A stretch of 64,000 bases of DNA from Ascochyta rabiei (GCF_004011695.2 NC_082420.1:1-64000); one strand, 5' to 3'. Shown: positions 12,130 through 25,043, numbered from the stretch's first letter. The notes: generated by a model from the sequence alone, not told the origin. Program-made: numbers and translations.

Positions 12130-12440
12130 ATGTTACCTGCGCTTAACTCTGAACATTGTGCTACATACCTTATTAATACTGCCCTACAACATTACGAACA
12201 TTAATATTGAAACATCTACTATATTCCACTCACGTACCGTATGCTTGATTCTTCTAGAAATTCAACATACAATTGGGACGCACTTTGTACACGTTCCGCA
12301 ATCGTTGCAGCAATATTTGACTTCAGGAACAGCGAACAAATTCACGCTGAAAAAGCGAACAAATACAGTCGAGTGTCTGTGCTCACGCTAAAATTTACAT
12401 AGGCAAAGCGAACAAATACACTGTCTTTGTTCGTATAATC
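12130..12440. other. AT-rich gap with a short iterated motif
   Basis: No gene is visible. The 12-mer GCGAACAAATAC or a close variant occurs three times (near 12336, 12355 and 12404), and the complementary TTTGTTCG occurs near 12425. This could be a worn transposon end, but no partner end was found. Confidence 0.35.
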
Positions 12441-13435
12441 ACTGGGAGGCATACAAAGGAGCGTACTGTTAGCACCTACTATTTGCTTATTATTAATAGT
12501 TATAAGAGCCACAACTCTCTTAAATTCCAGCAGTACTGCAAGGATAGCAAGATAATTACTCTTTGCTTGCCTTTCTACTTATCACACCTTACACAGCCTC
12601 TTAATATGGCTTGTTTTACTGCTTTAAAGAAGGCGTATAGGTGCTAAGCCAAAATACTTATACGTAACTAGATTAACTATATTACAAAGACAGAGTTCCT
12701 ACCATGCTTTATACGCGCCTACAACGCTGCAATTACTTCTAGGAATATCTAGGGAGGGTTCTGAGGCGCTGGACTGGTCCTGTTTGACCTATAACAGGTT
12801 ATAAGCAGCCTTAATATAAAGCTGCGCACGCTATCACCACCACTACCCGTTAACAACGAGCTCTGGCAGTCGCAAACCCTAAGCAACACCCTTAAACTAG
12901 GGTCGCAATTAACGCTTGTGAAGACAAGGATTCAGAGGTATATAGATAGCTCGCCTACCTCTATAGTTAAAGCGTTTAAGAAGGTCTTAAAGGGGGCAGC
13001 TATAATTGCGCACAAGCTAGTGTTAGCGCAACAGGAGATTGCTAAGCTTTAAGCTGCTAATAAGGCAGCTACACAACAAAAATCACACAAAAGAAAGCAG
13101 GTTAAGAAAGAAGGTACTCTAGTAGTTAAAGAGGGCTAGCAATTAACAGCCCTAAAAGAGTTTGGGGCGCGTTGTAATAGTAAGAAGGCAAAGAAGCAGG
13201 TGCGTGCTAAAGTGGGTGAGCCTTCCTAAAGGCGCTGTGGACGGTGCAGTAAGACTAGACATAACGCGCGAACGTGTAAGAAAGAGGTAGAAGTAGTTTC
13301 TAAATAATATTACAGACTGTACTGCAGTTTGCAGTGTTAATTTAGGTTGTTTTAGGTTATAATGGGGTGGAGTTTGGTGGGGGCTTGGCAAAAGTGACTG
13401 ACTCGTCCGGTGACCGGCTCGTCCGTGGGGTACGT
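12441..13435 (+). mobile_element. Pogo/Fot-like DNA transposon, left-truncated and RIP-mutated
   Basis: Translation of 12450-12790 shows the DDE_1 (pogo) transposase core with many stops: a LLIINSYKSH-like second catalytic segment, then LTQPLNMACF. Past 13200 a C-terminal CGRCSKTRHNARTC knuckle (Cys-x2-Cys-x4-His-x4-Cys) is readable. The right terminus, read inward from 13435, begins ACGTACCCCACGGACGAGCC, followed by a second CGAGT unit, and is flanked by TA at 13436-13437. The matching left terminus is absent, so the element is truncated on that side. It interrupts the pogo fragment that follows. Confidence 0.75.
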
Positions 13436-13555
13436 TATCTCTGCAAGGGCAGCCTCTATTAACATTGTAGCGTTAAGTTATGGTATTAAGGAGATTGGTG
13501 TATTTTGGTGATTGTGTGTATCACGCGAATCTGTGCATTACGCGCACGGACATGG
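13436..13555 (-). mobile_element. 5' end fragment of a second pogo family
   Basis: These 120 bases match 62127-62246 almost exactly, differing only by transitions. They contain the transposase N-terminus on the minus strand (an ATG followed by IEAALAEI-like residues) and the terminal repeat ending in CGCGCACGGACATGG, followed by TA at 13556-13557. The rest of the element is missing, cut by the element to the left, which inserted at TA. Confidence 0.8.
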
Positions 13556-13557
13556 TA

Positions 13558-14883
13558 GTTCCGCGCTAGCGTCCCTCCGACGCGTCAACCTAGCCACCCA
13601 TACTTTTTAACCACCTACAACTTCACTACTACTACTCTGTTTCCCTTACATTCTTAACTATTAGATGTAGAAACGCTGTTGCTTAAATTCTATAGAGCAG
13701 GATTAGGTAATTAGGTAGCTACACGCAGGTGCAGGTACCTATAAAGTTACTAGTTACTTTAGCTATTATAAGCGTACTATCTAAAATCTTTATAAACGTT
13801 TTAACACTATAGGAACTATACGTAATAGACCTTGCTTAGGCAGACCTAAGATACTATCTAATACGCAGAAGAAGCTTCTACACCACACAACACAAAAGAA
13901 TCCCTAGATTACCTACTCTAAGCTGGCTAAAGTTGCCTAGATTATTCTACCTAACAATACTACTACCTATAAGCTAAGTAAGTTAACTATCTATTATACA
14001 CTTAAGTAATACTATATAACCTGTTAGAGGAGTAAAAAGAGGCCTAAACTTACTTATAGACATACTCTCTAGCGTCTTTAGTTTACCTAAAAGTATTAGA
14101 CGTTTAATTAGCGTTAGCATATAGTTAAGTTTAGTAATAAGTGCTCTGTTTAGAAGGGCTCTGGCTATAAACAGCAGTAGGTGTTTTGCTACAATAATAA
14201 GAGATAGAAGCTAAGAATGATTACTGGGATCTCTACTAGTCGTCTACCTGCTTAGATGGTGTAGGGAGCTATATAGCTAGATGCACATAGTAGACTACAG
14301 TAGAGTCTACTTATTATAGAAAGGGATCCTAATGCTCTACGTGGTGGCTATAGCAGCTAAAGTTACATTAAAACACTTAAGTAAGGTCTCTTACCTTACT
14401 ATTATAAGTCTTAGTTTTTTATGCGGGAAAACGCGCGTATACACACCTCTTACGCTATACAGACGTTTATAGCAGATTACAACATTACAACTCTCCTATA
14501 GCTAGCTTACTTACCTAATCTTAACCTAATTAAACACCTCTAGTAGCGCCTTAAACAGATAAAGCATAAGCTCTACCTACAGTTTAACAACTATAGCAAG
14601 GTAGAAGAGCATTAGGATAAGTTTTGTAAGGCGTTAAAGGAGTGCTGGCGTTGTATCCTAAACTTACTTATTAAGAAACTTATTAGTAGTATGCCAGCAC
14701 GCCTAAGTGCCTGCAGGAAGGCAAAAGGCTAGTAAACAAAATACTAGTATAGAACAGTACAACCTTAAAATTTAGAGCGTTTTAACTATGTGTAGCTATC
14801 TTAATTGCCTTACAAAGTGGGGTGGTAGGCGTGGTGATGATGCGGGGATTCGCTTAGTGGAACTAACTTTTAACGTAGTACTG
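13558..14883 (+). mobile_element. Tc1/mariner-like element, copy 1 (RIP-mutated)
   Basis: The sequence is homologous to 62249-63577. Despite stops it still translates to a DDE_3 Tc1-type transposase. The PYSPDLNPIE-like catalytic segment is near 14500, and the C-terminus reads like the ACRKAKGWQTKY tail common in fungal Tc1 elements near 14710-14740. The right end is ...GACG-like sequence then TAGTACTG, followed by TA 14884-14885. It lies inside a Gypsy reverse-transcriptase region. The proper left end is hidden because a pogo element inserted in its terminal repeat. Confidence 0.8.
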
Positions 14884-14885
14884 TA

Positions 14886-17800
14886 GCAAACTTGTTTAAA
14901 TAGACTGCTTAATACTAATCTAAGTTTTAAAAGCTTAAAAGAGGCACTATTATCTATACCTACTCTATACTACTTTAACCCTAAGTATAACACAAAGATT
15001 AAAACTAATACATCTAATAGAGTTATTGCAGGAGTTATGTCCTAGTAACACCTACACAATAAATAGTACCTAGTAGCTTTCTACAGCAAAGTACTCTCTA
15101 GTACTAAGCTTAACTAGGAGATACATAACAAGGAACTATTTGCTATTTTATAAGCATTCTACAAGTAGAGATCTAAACTTACCTCTACTATAAAACAGAT
15201 CTGTGTCTACTCTAACTATTAATCCTTAGAATATTTTACAACTACTAAAGTTTTAAACGCTTAGTAAGCACAATAGGCTAAAGCTCTTACTCTGTTTGAC
15301 TTCCGTATTAAATATACCCTAGGAAAGAACAACAAGCGTGCTAATATCCTTAGTTAATATGAGCAAGATCTAATAAACCTTAAATCTGCCTAGAAAGATT
15401 ACTAATCATAAGTACTATTAGGACTACAGCAGTTACACAAACAGATTGTTTCTAATTTAGCTTAGAAATACCTAGCTAAAACTAACCTAGCTGTATCTAC
15501 TATCTAATTAATACAACATGTTATAGACCAAGATTTACTTAAATTAATCTAGCCCTTATTAAAGAAAATCAGAAATCCTTTAAGTAAGAACGCTTATCTC
15601 TAGTATCGCCATATTAGATCTATAGTAGACTCCTACTCTATTAGGATTAACTATATATGTCTGCTAACTCCACCTTATACACCTACCTAATTAAAGAAGC
15701 CTATAACTAGCTAGTAACTGCTTATCCTAGTGCTAAGAAGACTTATTAGCTGCTGTTACAACAGTACTACTAGAAGGGGATAAGTGCTACTTATGAACGG
15801 TATAGTTGGAATTACATTCCTTCTTATAAACGTTACCTAAAACAGACCTAACTCTATAGATACTTGCATCCTTTACTAGTACCTAATAAACTAATGCAAT
15901 ATCTATATATTAACTTTAAAGACTTCTCTAAAAACAAATTAGGCTATAACTAGATTATAGTTATTATTAGTTACTTAACTAAATAAGCTATAATAATCCT
16001 GTACTATAAAACAATTACAGTATATAGGATAGTAAACTTGTTTATAAAATAGGTATTTTAATTTAGACACACCCTAAAACTATTATAAGTAACTAAGGAC
16101 TACAATTTATATTAACCTTTTAGTTAGAATTCTGCTAAATTATAGGCGTAAAGGTTAAACTATCTACAGCCTATTATAAGGAATTCAACAGCTAAACAGA
16201 AATTATAAATAAGTACATAGATTAGCAACTTCGCCTGTTTATCTTGTACTACTAAGATAACTAGTCTAAACTCCTCCTAATTATTAATTATACCTAGCTT
16301 ACTCTGCTACATTCCTTTATTAGAATATTGCCTTACTAAACTATCTATAGTAGTAAGCCTAAACAAAGTTAGGATTAGAACAGGGCTAGTTTAGGTACAA
16401 ACCTAGTTAAGAAACTTAATTATAAGGATGCCTTAGTATTAGCTACCTATATACATAACGCCTAGAAGGTAGCTAAAGAAAATATAGAGAACGCTTAAGA
16501 CTGTATGCGCTCTGTAGTTAATAGCTACTATTACCCTATAAACTAGACTGTTAGTAATAAGGTGTATCTTTCTACCTAGAACTTAAAAATAGAGCAACTA
16601 AGCTAGAAGCTATCTAACAAATAGGAAGGTCCCTTTAAAGTCTTAGAGCAAGTAAGTTACTTATATTATTTAAAACTCCTAATAGGCTTAAAAATATATA
16701 ATGTGTTTGCACTAAACGTCTTGTGTAAGGATCTAAATAACCCCTTACCTAGACAAGAAGCCCTAAAACCTGCAGGTATCCCCATCTAAGGCGTAGAAGA
16801 ATAGGAAGTTTAAGATATTTTAGCTAGTAAGATTATCTGCTAAAAGCTTAAGTACTGTATAAGCTAGGTTAGCTACAACCTAGACCTAACCTAGTATTCT
16901 GCAGAGAACTTTACAGGAGCTCTATATAAGCTAAGGTTGTACTACAACAAGTACCCTAATTAACCTAGGCCTCTATAGGCACTAACTAAGTAGATTAAAG
17001 CATAGGAAGAAGGCTAGGAGATTTAGTAAGCATAAAGACATCTTAATTTAGAAAAGGATAAAAGAAATCTATTAAATCTAAAATGCCTCTAATTGCGTTG
17101 TATATTAGAAAGGTAAGAAAAAAAGAATAAGAGAAAAAACCCTTCTTACTATACAAATAAGGAAACCCTCTTATAGGCCCTTAATGTTACTTATAACAGA
17201 GGTACTGTTAGCTAGGATATCTAGCTTATTAGCACTACCCTTCTTCTTAGGAGATAGAGCAGGTGCTAGCGTTGCTAACACCTTTCTAACTCTAGTGCCT
17301 TAACAGACTATCTCTTGTTGCAGCTTAACCACCTCCCTAGTTAACACTCCTACATTCTCTTCTAACTCCGCCATCCTCCTCCTCTCTAATACCCCTTCCT
17401 TAGTTAGGCTAACATAGTACTAGTATAGCATTACGTTAGCAGCAGAGACTCCTTTAAGCTAGGTAGTTGCTACCTACACTACACTTACTAGATCCTTTAC
17501 TAACTCTGTAACAACACGCTAGGCATCCTACCTTAACTCTGCTGCCTTTACTACTAACTCTGTATCCTCACCTTCTTCCCTTACCTCTTACCTCTACATA
17601 GTAAGGTTACCTAAAAAAGTTGCGTATTCTAGACTAGCGTAAACTAGAACCTAGAAACTATTAGTATTAGGTAAGAACAGGGAAAGATTATACTTACTAG
17701 GTAATACTTCTTATTTTTAAGTGTGTAATAAGTACACTTAGACAATAACGCCTTAACGAAGCTGTAGTTTACCTCTCTTACTCTTGTATAGGCGTAAACT

Positions 17801-18562
17801 AAATAAATACAGATAACCCTATAGGCCTCTGCAAGAGCTCTAGGTAGGACTAGTATTAGTATAGTAACTAAGTAACAAAACGTATAATTATTTAGTATAA
17901 ATGTAAGGCAGCGTAGTAGGTGTACTTACAGCAAGAAATAGTATCTATTAGAGCAAGGAAAGGTATAGGAATTGTCTGTTTATATACACACGCAACGCGC
18001 CTAGACAATAACAATAATTATAAACAGATAGTATACTAAATAACAAAGGAAACAGCTTATTTTTACCTCAAAATTAGGTTATAATGTTACAGGCAAGAAA
18101 GAGTTGTATTTACCTTAGACAAAAATAATAACACAAAATTAAAATAACATAACACTAAGCTACTAATACCCTAAAAAAAGGCTAAATAGGTATAATCCTG
18201 CTAGAGGATATTAATATAGATTTTTATGCGTATTAGGATAATCTCCCTATATAAGAGGGGGGGTAGTGTAACATACTAGTTGCCTAAAGCCTTGTCTAAT
18301 TCCTCTCTAACTTATTACTAACTTAGTGCTGTTACATCCGTGTCCACCCTACACCCTAGGCTAGTACTCTAATTCTTCTTAACTCTTATAAGGTATAAAA
18401 GGCACAAGGTTAACAGGTATAGAGAGCTAGTTTTTAAGCATTCTTTTGTATAAGACCTATAGGAATAGAACAATTCTCTATGTAAACTATCCTAGTGCTC
18501 CCATACACCTCGTAGCGGATACCCACATCTTTTAGAGACTTCTATCATCCTGCGTCGTTACA
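14886..18562 (+). mobile_element. Ty3/Gypsy chromovirus-type LTR retrotransposon, 5'-truncated, RIP-mutated
   Basis: Right of the Tc1 copy the + strand translates, with many stops, to the end of a Gypsy reverse transcriptase and RNase H (SNRVIAGVMSQ near 15010; HNKELFAIL and YFTTTKVLNA further on; YTLGKNNKRANIL near 15320). Integrase-like sequence and a chromodomain-like tail (about 16850-17020) follow. 17050-18240 is non-coding or holds only degenerate frames. A polypurine tract (AGAGGGGGGG, about 18254-18263) directly precedes the 3' LTR. The gag and protease regions and the 5' LTR are not present in the window. Confidence 0.8.
18267..18562 (+). repeat. 3' LTR of the Gypsy element
   Basis: The LTR starts TGTAACATAC right after the polypurine tract and ends GCGTCGTTACA, giving the usual TG...CA ends over about 296 bp. 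A TATA box (TATAAAA, 18394-18400) lies in the expected place. An inverted, diverged copy is at 19136-19398. Confidence 0.75.
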
Positions 18563-19135
18563 GAGGACCTACAGATCCTCTTAAGGCACTATAGACACTT
18601 AGTGTCTGTTAAGGTATCTCCTTATCTGTAGAGGGAGGTGTTACCTTATACTCTACTAGCTCTCCTATAGGTAGGTTGTCTTAGTCCCTCTCTAAGGACA
18701 GCGAGCCTAGATAATTTAGTTTAAGACTTATAGTAGCTTAGGTCTATCTTTAATTGTAATATAAGAGTAATTAGAATATAAAGAGTGTATAAGGTAATTA
18801 TAAGGGAGGATAGGGTTAAAGAGGATAGCAGGTATATTAAGGTACGTAGTGTGTAGTAACAAGACTAATTACTAGAGTATTAGCAATAACCTCTAACACC
18901 TTTATATAGTCTGGGCTAACTAGCCCTATGGTAGCTCGCTAAGACTGGCAGAGGTACCCCCGGACCTAGCGCCTAACAGTGGTACTAATAAGTACTGTTC
19001 TGGCCGCAGTCTCACTATCAAAGTGAGCATTGTTACCTTTTTAGCATCCTTGGCACAGTAGGCAGAGCCATGGCCTTAACACCTAGAAAAGCTAGCTAAC
19101 AAAGCAGAATAGTAGCTAGTAGCTAGTGGAGTAAG

Positions 19136-19398
19136 TATAACGACGCAGGATAATAGAAGTCTCTAATAGGCGTGGGTATCCGCTATAAGGTGTATAGGAG
19201 CGCTAGAATAGTTACGTAGAGAATTGTTCTATTCCTATAGGTCTTATACAAAAGAATACTTAAAAACTAACTATCTAGACCTACTGTTCCTAGTGTCTTT
19301 ATTCCTTTTAAGTAATAAGAGAAAATTAGAGTACTAACCTAGATGTAGAATAGGAACAGGATATAAAAGTACTAAGTTAGAGATAAGTTAGGTATTAA
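19136..19398 (-). repeat. Inverted, truncated solo LTR of the same Gypsy family
   Basis: Read on the minus strand this matches 18267-18562 over most of its length, for example around the shared TAGAGAATTGTTCTATTCCT. Differences are mainly transitions. The terminus is TATAACGACGC instead of TGTAACGACGC. The promoter-side end is truncated where the next repeat begins. Together with the + strand LTR it makes a long inverted repeat with a 570-bp spacer. Confidence 0.7.
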
Positions 19399-19556
19399 GG
19401 CCACAGCTCTGCCTACTGTGCTAAGCATGCCTTAAAAAGGTAACAATGCTCACTTTAATAGTGAGGCTGCGGCCAGAACAGTACTTATTAGTATTACAGG
19501 TTAGAGGTGGACGCATCCACATGCCTGAGGCTAAGAGTAAGGCTAAGAGCCTAACA

Positions 19557-19829
19557 ATATCTCCCCTCTTAACAAGGGCCTGACCCAGGCCAGACAACCC
19601 CTGGTTACAGGTTCTGACGTGCCACTACACTTAGAAGGATCTCTCTTATCCCAAGTACTAGACCTTCCAGCAGCAACGGCACTAGCCTACGTGGGACTGT
19701 GCCTTAGCTCACGGATAAGCCGGCTTAGCTAAGACTAGACCTGTGCAGGGTCAACTATCTGTTAGGTAGGCTAGGTCTACTAGCATAATTTAAACCTATA
19801 CTATACTATAGCTATTAAAGTAAGTATAA
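19557..19829. other. GC-richer island between repeat copies
   Basis: Sequence between the second and third repeat copies is less AT-rich at 19557-19740 (for example GGCCTGACCCAGGCCAGACA) than its surroundings, as if it had escaped RIP or inserted later. No coding signal was found. Confidence 0.35.
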
Positions 19830-20111
19830 TATTAAGGCTATAGCTCTACCTACTATACTAAGCATGCTAAATAGGTAATAATGCTTACTTTAATAGTAAG
19901 ACTGTAGCTAGAACAGTACTTATTGCTATTACAGGTTAGAGGTGGACGCGCTACATGCCTAAGGCTAAGAGTAAGGCTAAGAGCCTAACATTAGGTATAA
20001 GTTAGGACAGAGACCGTTAGAAGGACTAGTGCTTTATAGTAAGTGTATATACCTTATACACCTTCTAGCTAGCTTTAGTATTGTCTCTATAGCTTTTAAC
20101 CTGTTTATTAA

Positions 20112-20275
20112 CCTAAACCTATTCTTTATCCTATTCTTTAACCCCCCCTAGAAAAGCTAGCTAATCAAGCAGGATAGCAGCTAGCTAGCTAGGGTTGTCC
20201 CTAGGGTTTTCTACCTGTTCTTTAACTTGAACCTGTTCTTTAACGTGAACCTGTTCTTTAACCTAATCTGCATAT
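20112..20275. repeat. Tandem repeat of an 18-bp unit
   Basis: Units of the form GAACCTGTTCTTTAACNT recur: three clear copies at 20214-20263 and degenerate ones from 20100, interrupted by a GCTAGCTAGC-rich stretch. Non-coding. Confidence 0.65.
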
Positions 20276-20887
20276 AGGGTAGAAAAGCTGTTTAAGGAGA
20301 AGGTGGTAGGGCTAAAGCAGCGTGAGAAGTGGTCGTTAAGGTCTAAGGAGCTTAAGGATGCTAATAACAACCTTAAGACAGATAAGAAGGTTGTAGCAGC
20401 ATTTAAAGCAGCCGGAGCAAGTATTAAGAATTCAAGATGCTAGCAGTGGTTTGTAAGAAGGAAATTTCAGAGGTCAGCGTTTAAAGAGTGAAAAGAATAA
20501 AGAATTGCAAAGCATGATTACCCTTAACTAAACCTGCCGTAGAAGGATCCTGCAATGACTCTTCCTTTAAAGACTATAGATTAGACGCTAGGTATTATAA
20601 ACTTTTGCGCGCTGTTATATAGAGACTTAACAAAACCTTTGTAAACACTATAGAGAGCAGGACATGGTTACAATATTAAAAATCAGTTAGGCCACTACTG
20701 CCAAAACGACAACAACTAGATAAGCCGAATTTATGGATTATATAGAGCACTCAATTTAGAGAGCTTAAGGTTGTAAACTTCCTGAGCCCTACAACCTACT
20801 GATCGTCACTAATTTATTTGCGGAGCAGTTGCAACCTTAAGAGACTAAAGTTCGGCAGCACCTGAAAGATCGGTCCGACTCCCAGTT
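20276..20887 (+). other. Degenerate coding-like remnant left of the LINE
   Basis: From about 20279 to 20445 the + strand has a lysine-rich open reading (KLFKEKVVGLKQREKW, then VVAAFKAAGASIKNSR). It then breaks into stops. I do not recognise it; it could be a broken gene or part of another transposon. The sequence runs directly to the LINE target site. Confidence 0.35.
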
Positions 20888-20900
20888 TCAAAGCGTTACC
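20888..20900. repeat. Left target-site duplication of the LINE
   Basis: TCAAAGCGTTACC here recurs at 26086-26098, directly after the LINE tail. A 13-bp direct repeat at both borders is what target-primed reverse transcription leaves. The first few bases may belong to the ATCA tail. Confidence 0.85.
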
Positions 20901-22822
20901 TGTTAGCAACCAAAGCATACCTGCTATACAAGGCCCTAGGGGAATAGAGAACTCCTTTTAAGGCAAATGCTTCGCACTAAGAGATACCCTCTTCCCTAGC
21001 CCACCTACCTCTCAACCTATAGAGTGGAGCACCTACCAGGAGGGTAGCTAGAAATAGCCACCTCTTACTAAAGAAGAGCTAGAACACGCCTGCTCCTCAC
21101 AAATCTAAAGTAGCTCCCTAGGACTAGATGTAATAAACTAGGAGATTATTACTACAGCATATAAAGCAGAAACAGACATATACTTCTATATATTCTCTAC
21201 CCTATTTAACTATAGGTACTATCCTTAAATCTAGAAAAGAGCAACAGGAATTATCCTAAAAAAGCTAAATAAACTAGACTACTTAGCCCCTAAAGCCTAC
21301 AGGGTAATTACTCTTCTAAGCTGCCTAGGCAAAGTAGTAGAAAGACTAGTAGCTAAACGGCTTAGCATACTAGCAGAAACAACTACCCTACTCTACCCTT
21401 TACAACTAGGTAGAAGAGTATAAAAATTAGCTATAGACGCTTCTATACTACTACTAAACTAAGTATAAGAATAAAGGAAACTAAAGCGCATAACAACTAC
21501 AGTGTTCCTAGACATTAAAGGAGCCTTTAACTACGTCTCCCTAGGCTAACTACTTACTATCCTGTAACAACTAAAGCTACCATGCAGCCTAATAGCCTAG
21601 ATCTAATTATTCCTCTCTAGACGCTAACTATAACTGTCCTTTAATAGAGAAATAGAAGAATTTAGTAACATAAACGCTAGAATCCTATAAGGAAGCCCTG
21701 TTATACCTATTCTCTTCCTAATATATATTAGACCTCTATTCTAGTTAATTACAAACTACTTGCTATCCTACCTAGATAACCTGGCTATTACAGTATTATC
21801 TACTAGCCTAAAGAAAAACATCTACCTACTAGAAAGAGATATACCTAGCCTATCTATAAAAGGATCTAGCTGTGTAATTTAGTTTAATACGCTAAAAACT
21901 AAGCTTATCTACTTTACTATAAGCTAGAAAGCAGAAACCTATACTCTTATACTTCTAGACATGTCTATAATAACCCTAAAAAAGACAGTTAAATAGCTAG
22001 GAATCTACTTTAACAACAGGCTCTCTTTTAAGGAGCATGCTGCTACTAGGATTAGCTAGGTAAGAAACACCTTCTATAGAATGTGCAGACTAGTAAACAG
22101 TAGTAAAGGCCTTACACCTACTGCCCTTTAATAAATATACTTAGCATGTGTTACTAGCATAGCAGACTATAGATGCTAGGTCTTCTAGAAGTAACAAGCT
22201 AGAATAGCAAAACAACTACAAGGACTACAGAACCTAGTACTTAGGAAAATCTTAGGCACCTTCTAAACCTTACCTATAATACCCTAAGAGGTAGAGGCAG
22301 TACTAGCCCCTCCTACTATAAGGCTAAACTCTGTAATAAGAAAGTACGCCTTTAGAGCTAGGATACTTCTAAAGAACTACCCTATCTACACTGCTATAAC
22401 ACAGCTAAAGTCTACCCTACAAAACATAGACCTAGACTCTAGCATAGAGCAAAGAGAGGTTAACTATACTAGGCTAAGAATAGGACCTCCTATACAGCTT
22501 ATGCAAATTATATAGTCTATAGAAAAGGCTATACCTAGTATAAGAGAAGAAAAACTAAAAGACTTCTACTTCTGCCCCTAGAACAAGGCTATAGCATACT
22601 AAACTGAAATCTTTAGACTACTAAAAGAAGAAGAAGTAAAAGTATATAAAACATAGATGCTATAAAAAGTAGGAAGTAATATACTAGCTATCTACACAGA
22701 CGCTTCTTCTATAGAGGAAGGCCTAGGTATAGGAGTAGGAATTACAGTCCTAGACTACAAACAAGAGCCTAAGGATATCTACGCTATAAACTATAATATT
22801 AGTAAAGGCTAAATTATGTATA

Positions 22823-24669
22823 ACGTGTTTCACCACCGAGCGGTCACCACCACCGAGCGGTCACCCCTTACTAACATTGCGACTATTACAGACTATTACA
22901 ACAATGCCACCACAACACAACGCGCAATTAACCTACAACAAAGGCACACTCTACCTTGCTATCCAGGCTACCTAAGCTACCCCTCCTAATACTACAAAAA
23001 ATGCGTCTAGAGCATTTAACATCCTCTAAACAACGCTAATATAACAACGTGCTAGAAAGCGCGCCTAACGCAACTGTTAATCTAACTTAAGCAAGCTAGA
23101 CAAGATAGAGGAGGAGGTAATAGTAGTACGTATACTTAAGCTAGATATATAAGAAATAGGCGCTATAAAGACTATAGTGTAAGAAATAGCTAATAATCTC
23201 CTTACTGCACACAGTAAAGGACCTATTAGTAAGAACTAGGTAGACAGGTTTAGGACACGTACTAAGGAGGTTAAGCTTTAACACAGTTACTTATATAATT
23301 ATTAACAAGCCCTAAACAAAGATTTACGTATTATAGAGCCCTAGTTTAAGCTAGTTAGGAATATAAAGGAGAAGTACAGGATCTTAGATAAAGACACATA
23401 TAACTTTAATAAGTCTAGCTTTATAAGAGGCATAATTGCTGCTTAGATAGTCTTTATAGGCTCTAAGAAGCAAAGTAATCCTAAGAAGATACAGCTAGGT
23501 AATTATAACTAGGTTATAATTATCTAGGGCATCTGCGCTAGTAGGTAGGCTATCCTACCCTTTATTATCTTTAGTAGTAAGGTCCTTATATTAAGCTGGT
23601 ATACAGGACTACCTTATAACTAGGTAATTAAGACTAGCGCTAACAGCTAGATAACAAATAAGCTTAGTGTAAAGTAGCTAAAGCACTTTAATGCGCATAT
23701 AAAGGAGCGTACTATAGGCGTGTACTATCTACTAATTATAGACAGCTATAAGAGCTACTAGAGCTACAAATTCTATAAGTACTGTAAGGAGCAGAAGATT
23801 ATTACTTTCTATATGCCTTCTTACTTGTTACACCTACTATAGCTGCTTAATGTAGGCTGTTTTGCCCCTTTAAAGCAGGCGTACTCTACTAAGATTAACA
23901 GCTAGGTAAGGTACTCTGTTATGCAAGTTAAGAAAGAGACGTTCTTACTAGCCTTTTATATTACTTTTAATAAGGCAATTATAAAGGAAAATATCCTAGT
24001 AAGCTTTAGAGGCTCTATTTTAGTACCCTACAACCTAGAGCAAGTGCTATTAAAGCTTAATGTAGTGCTTTGCACGCTAATACCTCTACTACTAGAGGCT
24101 ACCCTATAGGAGTTAAAAACGCTAGCTACCCTAAAGGAGATAGAGGCGCAATTAACGCTAGTTTATAAGCATATACAAAGGTATAGAGAATTACTAGTCT
24201 CTCCTCGTCTATAGGCTGTTAATTTGCTTATAAAAGGCATAGCTATTATAGGTCACAATTTAGTATTGCAGGCGCAGGAACTAGCTAGTATTTGTAAGGC
24301 AATAGCTACTCTAATAGAGTAGCGCAGTTGTAAAAGAAAGTATATTTAAACAGAGGAGAGTCTTACAGTAGGTGACTTACAGGATTTAATAGCTAAGAAG
24401 GACTGTAGTAGTAGGGAGGCAGCTAAACAGCCTGCAAAGAGGGTACGTAAGGAAAGGCACTATAGGCGTTATAGTAAGACTAGCTACAACACACATACCT
24501 GTACAGCAGAAATTATAGATATAGATAATAGCAACGCTTCTAAATAGTATATTAGGCTAGAGTAATTATTAGTGCAGTGTTGTGGTGTAGTGGTAATAGT
24601 CTGTAATAGTCGCGATTTTAGTGAGGGGTGACCGCTTAGTAGTAGTGACCGCTCGGTGGTGAAACACGT
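22823..24669 (+). mobile_element. Complete pogo-like transposon inserted in the LINE
   Basis: Both ends are present. The left reads ACGTGTTTCACCACCGAGCG with a second CGAGCGGTCAC unit 17 bp on; the right is its inverted copy with one unit changed to TAAGC. TA flanks both sides (22821-22822 and 24670-24671). The + strand encodes a DDE_1 transposase with stops (LLIIDSYKSY near 23740, LLNVGCFAPLKQAY near 23850) and a basic C-terminal region. The LINE RNase H reading frame resumes after it, so it is the younger insertion. Length 1,847 bp. Confidence 0.9.
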
Positions 24670-25043
24670 TATCAGAGAACTAGAAGGCATAATAAGAGGC
24701 TTTAAAATTGCAGCTACTATAGCTACTACAGCACAGGACGTCTAAGTCTTTACAGACAACCAGGCAGCTATCCTAAGACTAAAAACTCCTTTAAATAAGC
24801 CTAGACAGGCTTAGCAAATATGCTGTATAAAGGCAGCTAAAACTATTAAAGATAAAGGAGCCACAATTAGCCTTAAATAGGCCCCTAGCCACTAGGACAT
24901 TACAGGAAATAGGAAAGCAGACTCTCTAGTAAAAGAAGTAATAAAAAAGAGGCCTACATCTAACTTTATTAGCATTGCTATAACTAGAATTTAAGTTAAA
25001 GCTATTATAACAGATAAATAGGATTATAAACTAGTTACCTATA

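Larger units (their letters stand above)
18971..19990. repeat. Three copies of a 110-165 bp dispersed repeat
   Basis: Homologous blocks lie at about 18971-19080 (inverted), 19391-19556 (direct) and 19830-19990 (direct). They share GCTAAGCATGC, GCTCACTTTAATAGTGAGGC (or its RIP-like derivative) and, in the direct copies, GGTTAGAGGTGGACGC...GCCTAACA. In minus orientation the unit begins TGTTAGGCTC, which resembles an LTR start of another retroelement family. The third copy is visibly more AT-rich. Confidence 0.65.

Noticed and set aside
18267..19398. A complete LTR retrotransposon bounded by the two LTR copies
   Set aside because: The two LTRs are inverted relative to each other and only 570 bp apart, so they cannot be the ends of one element.
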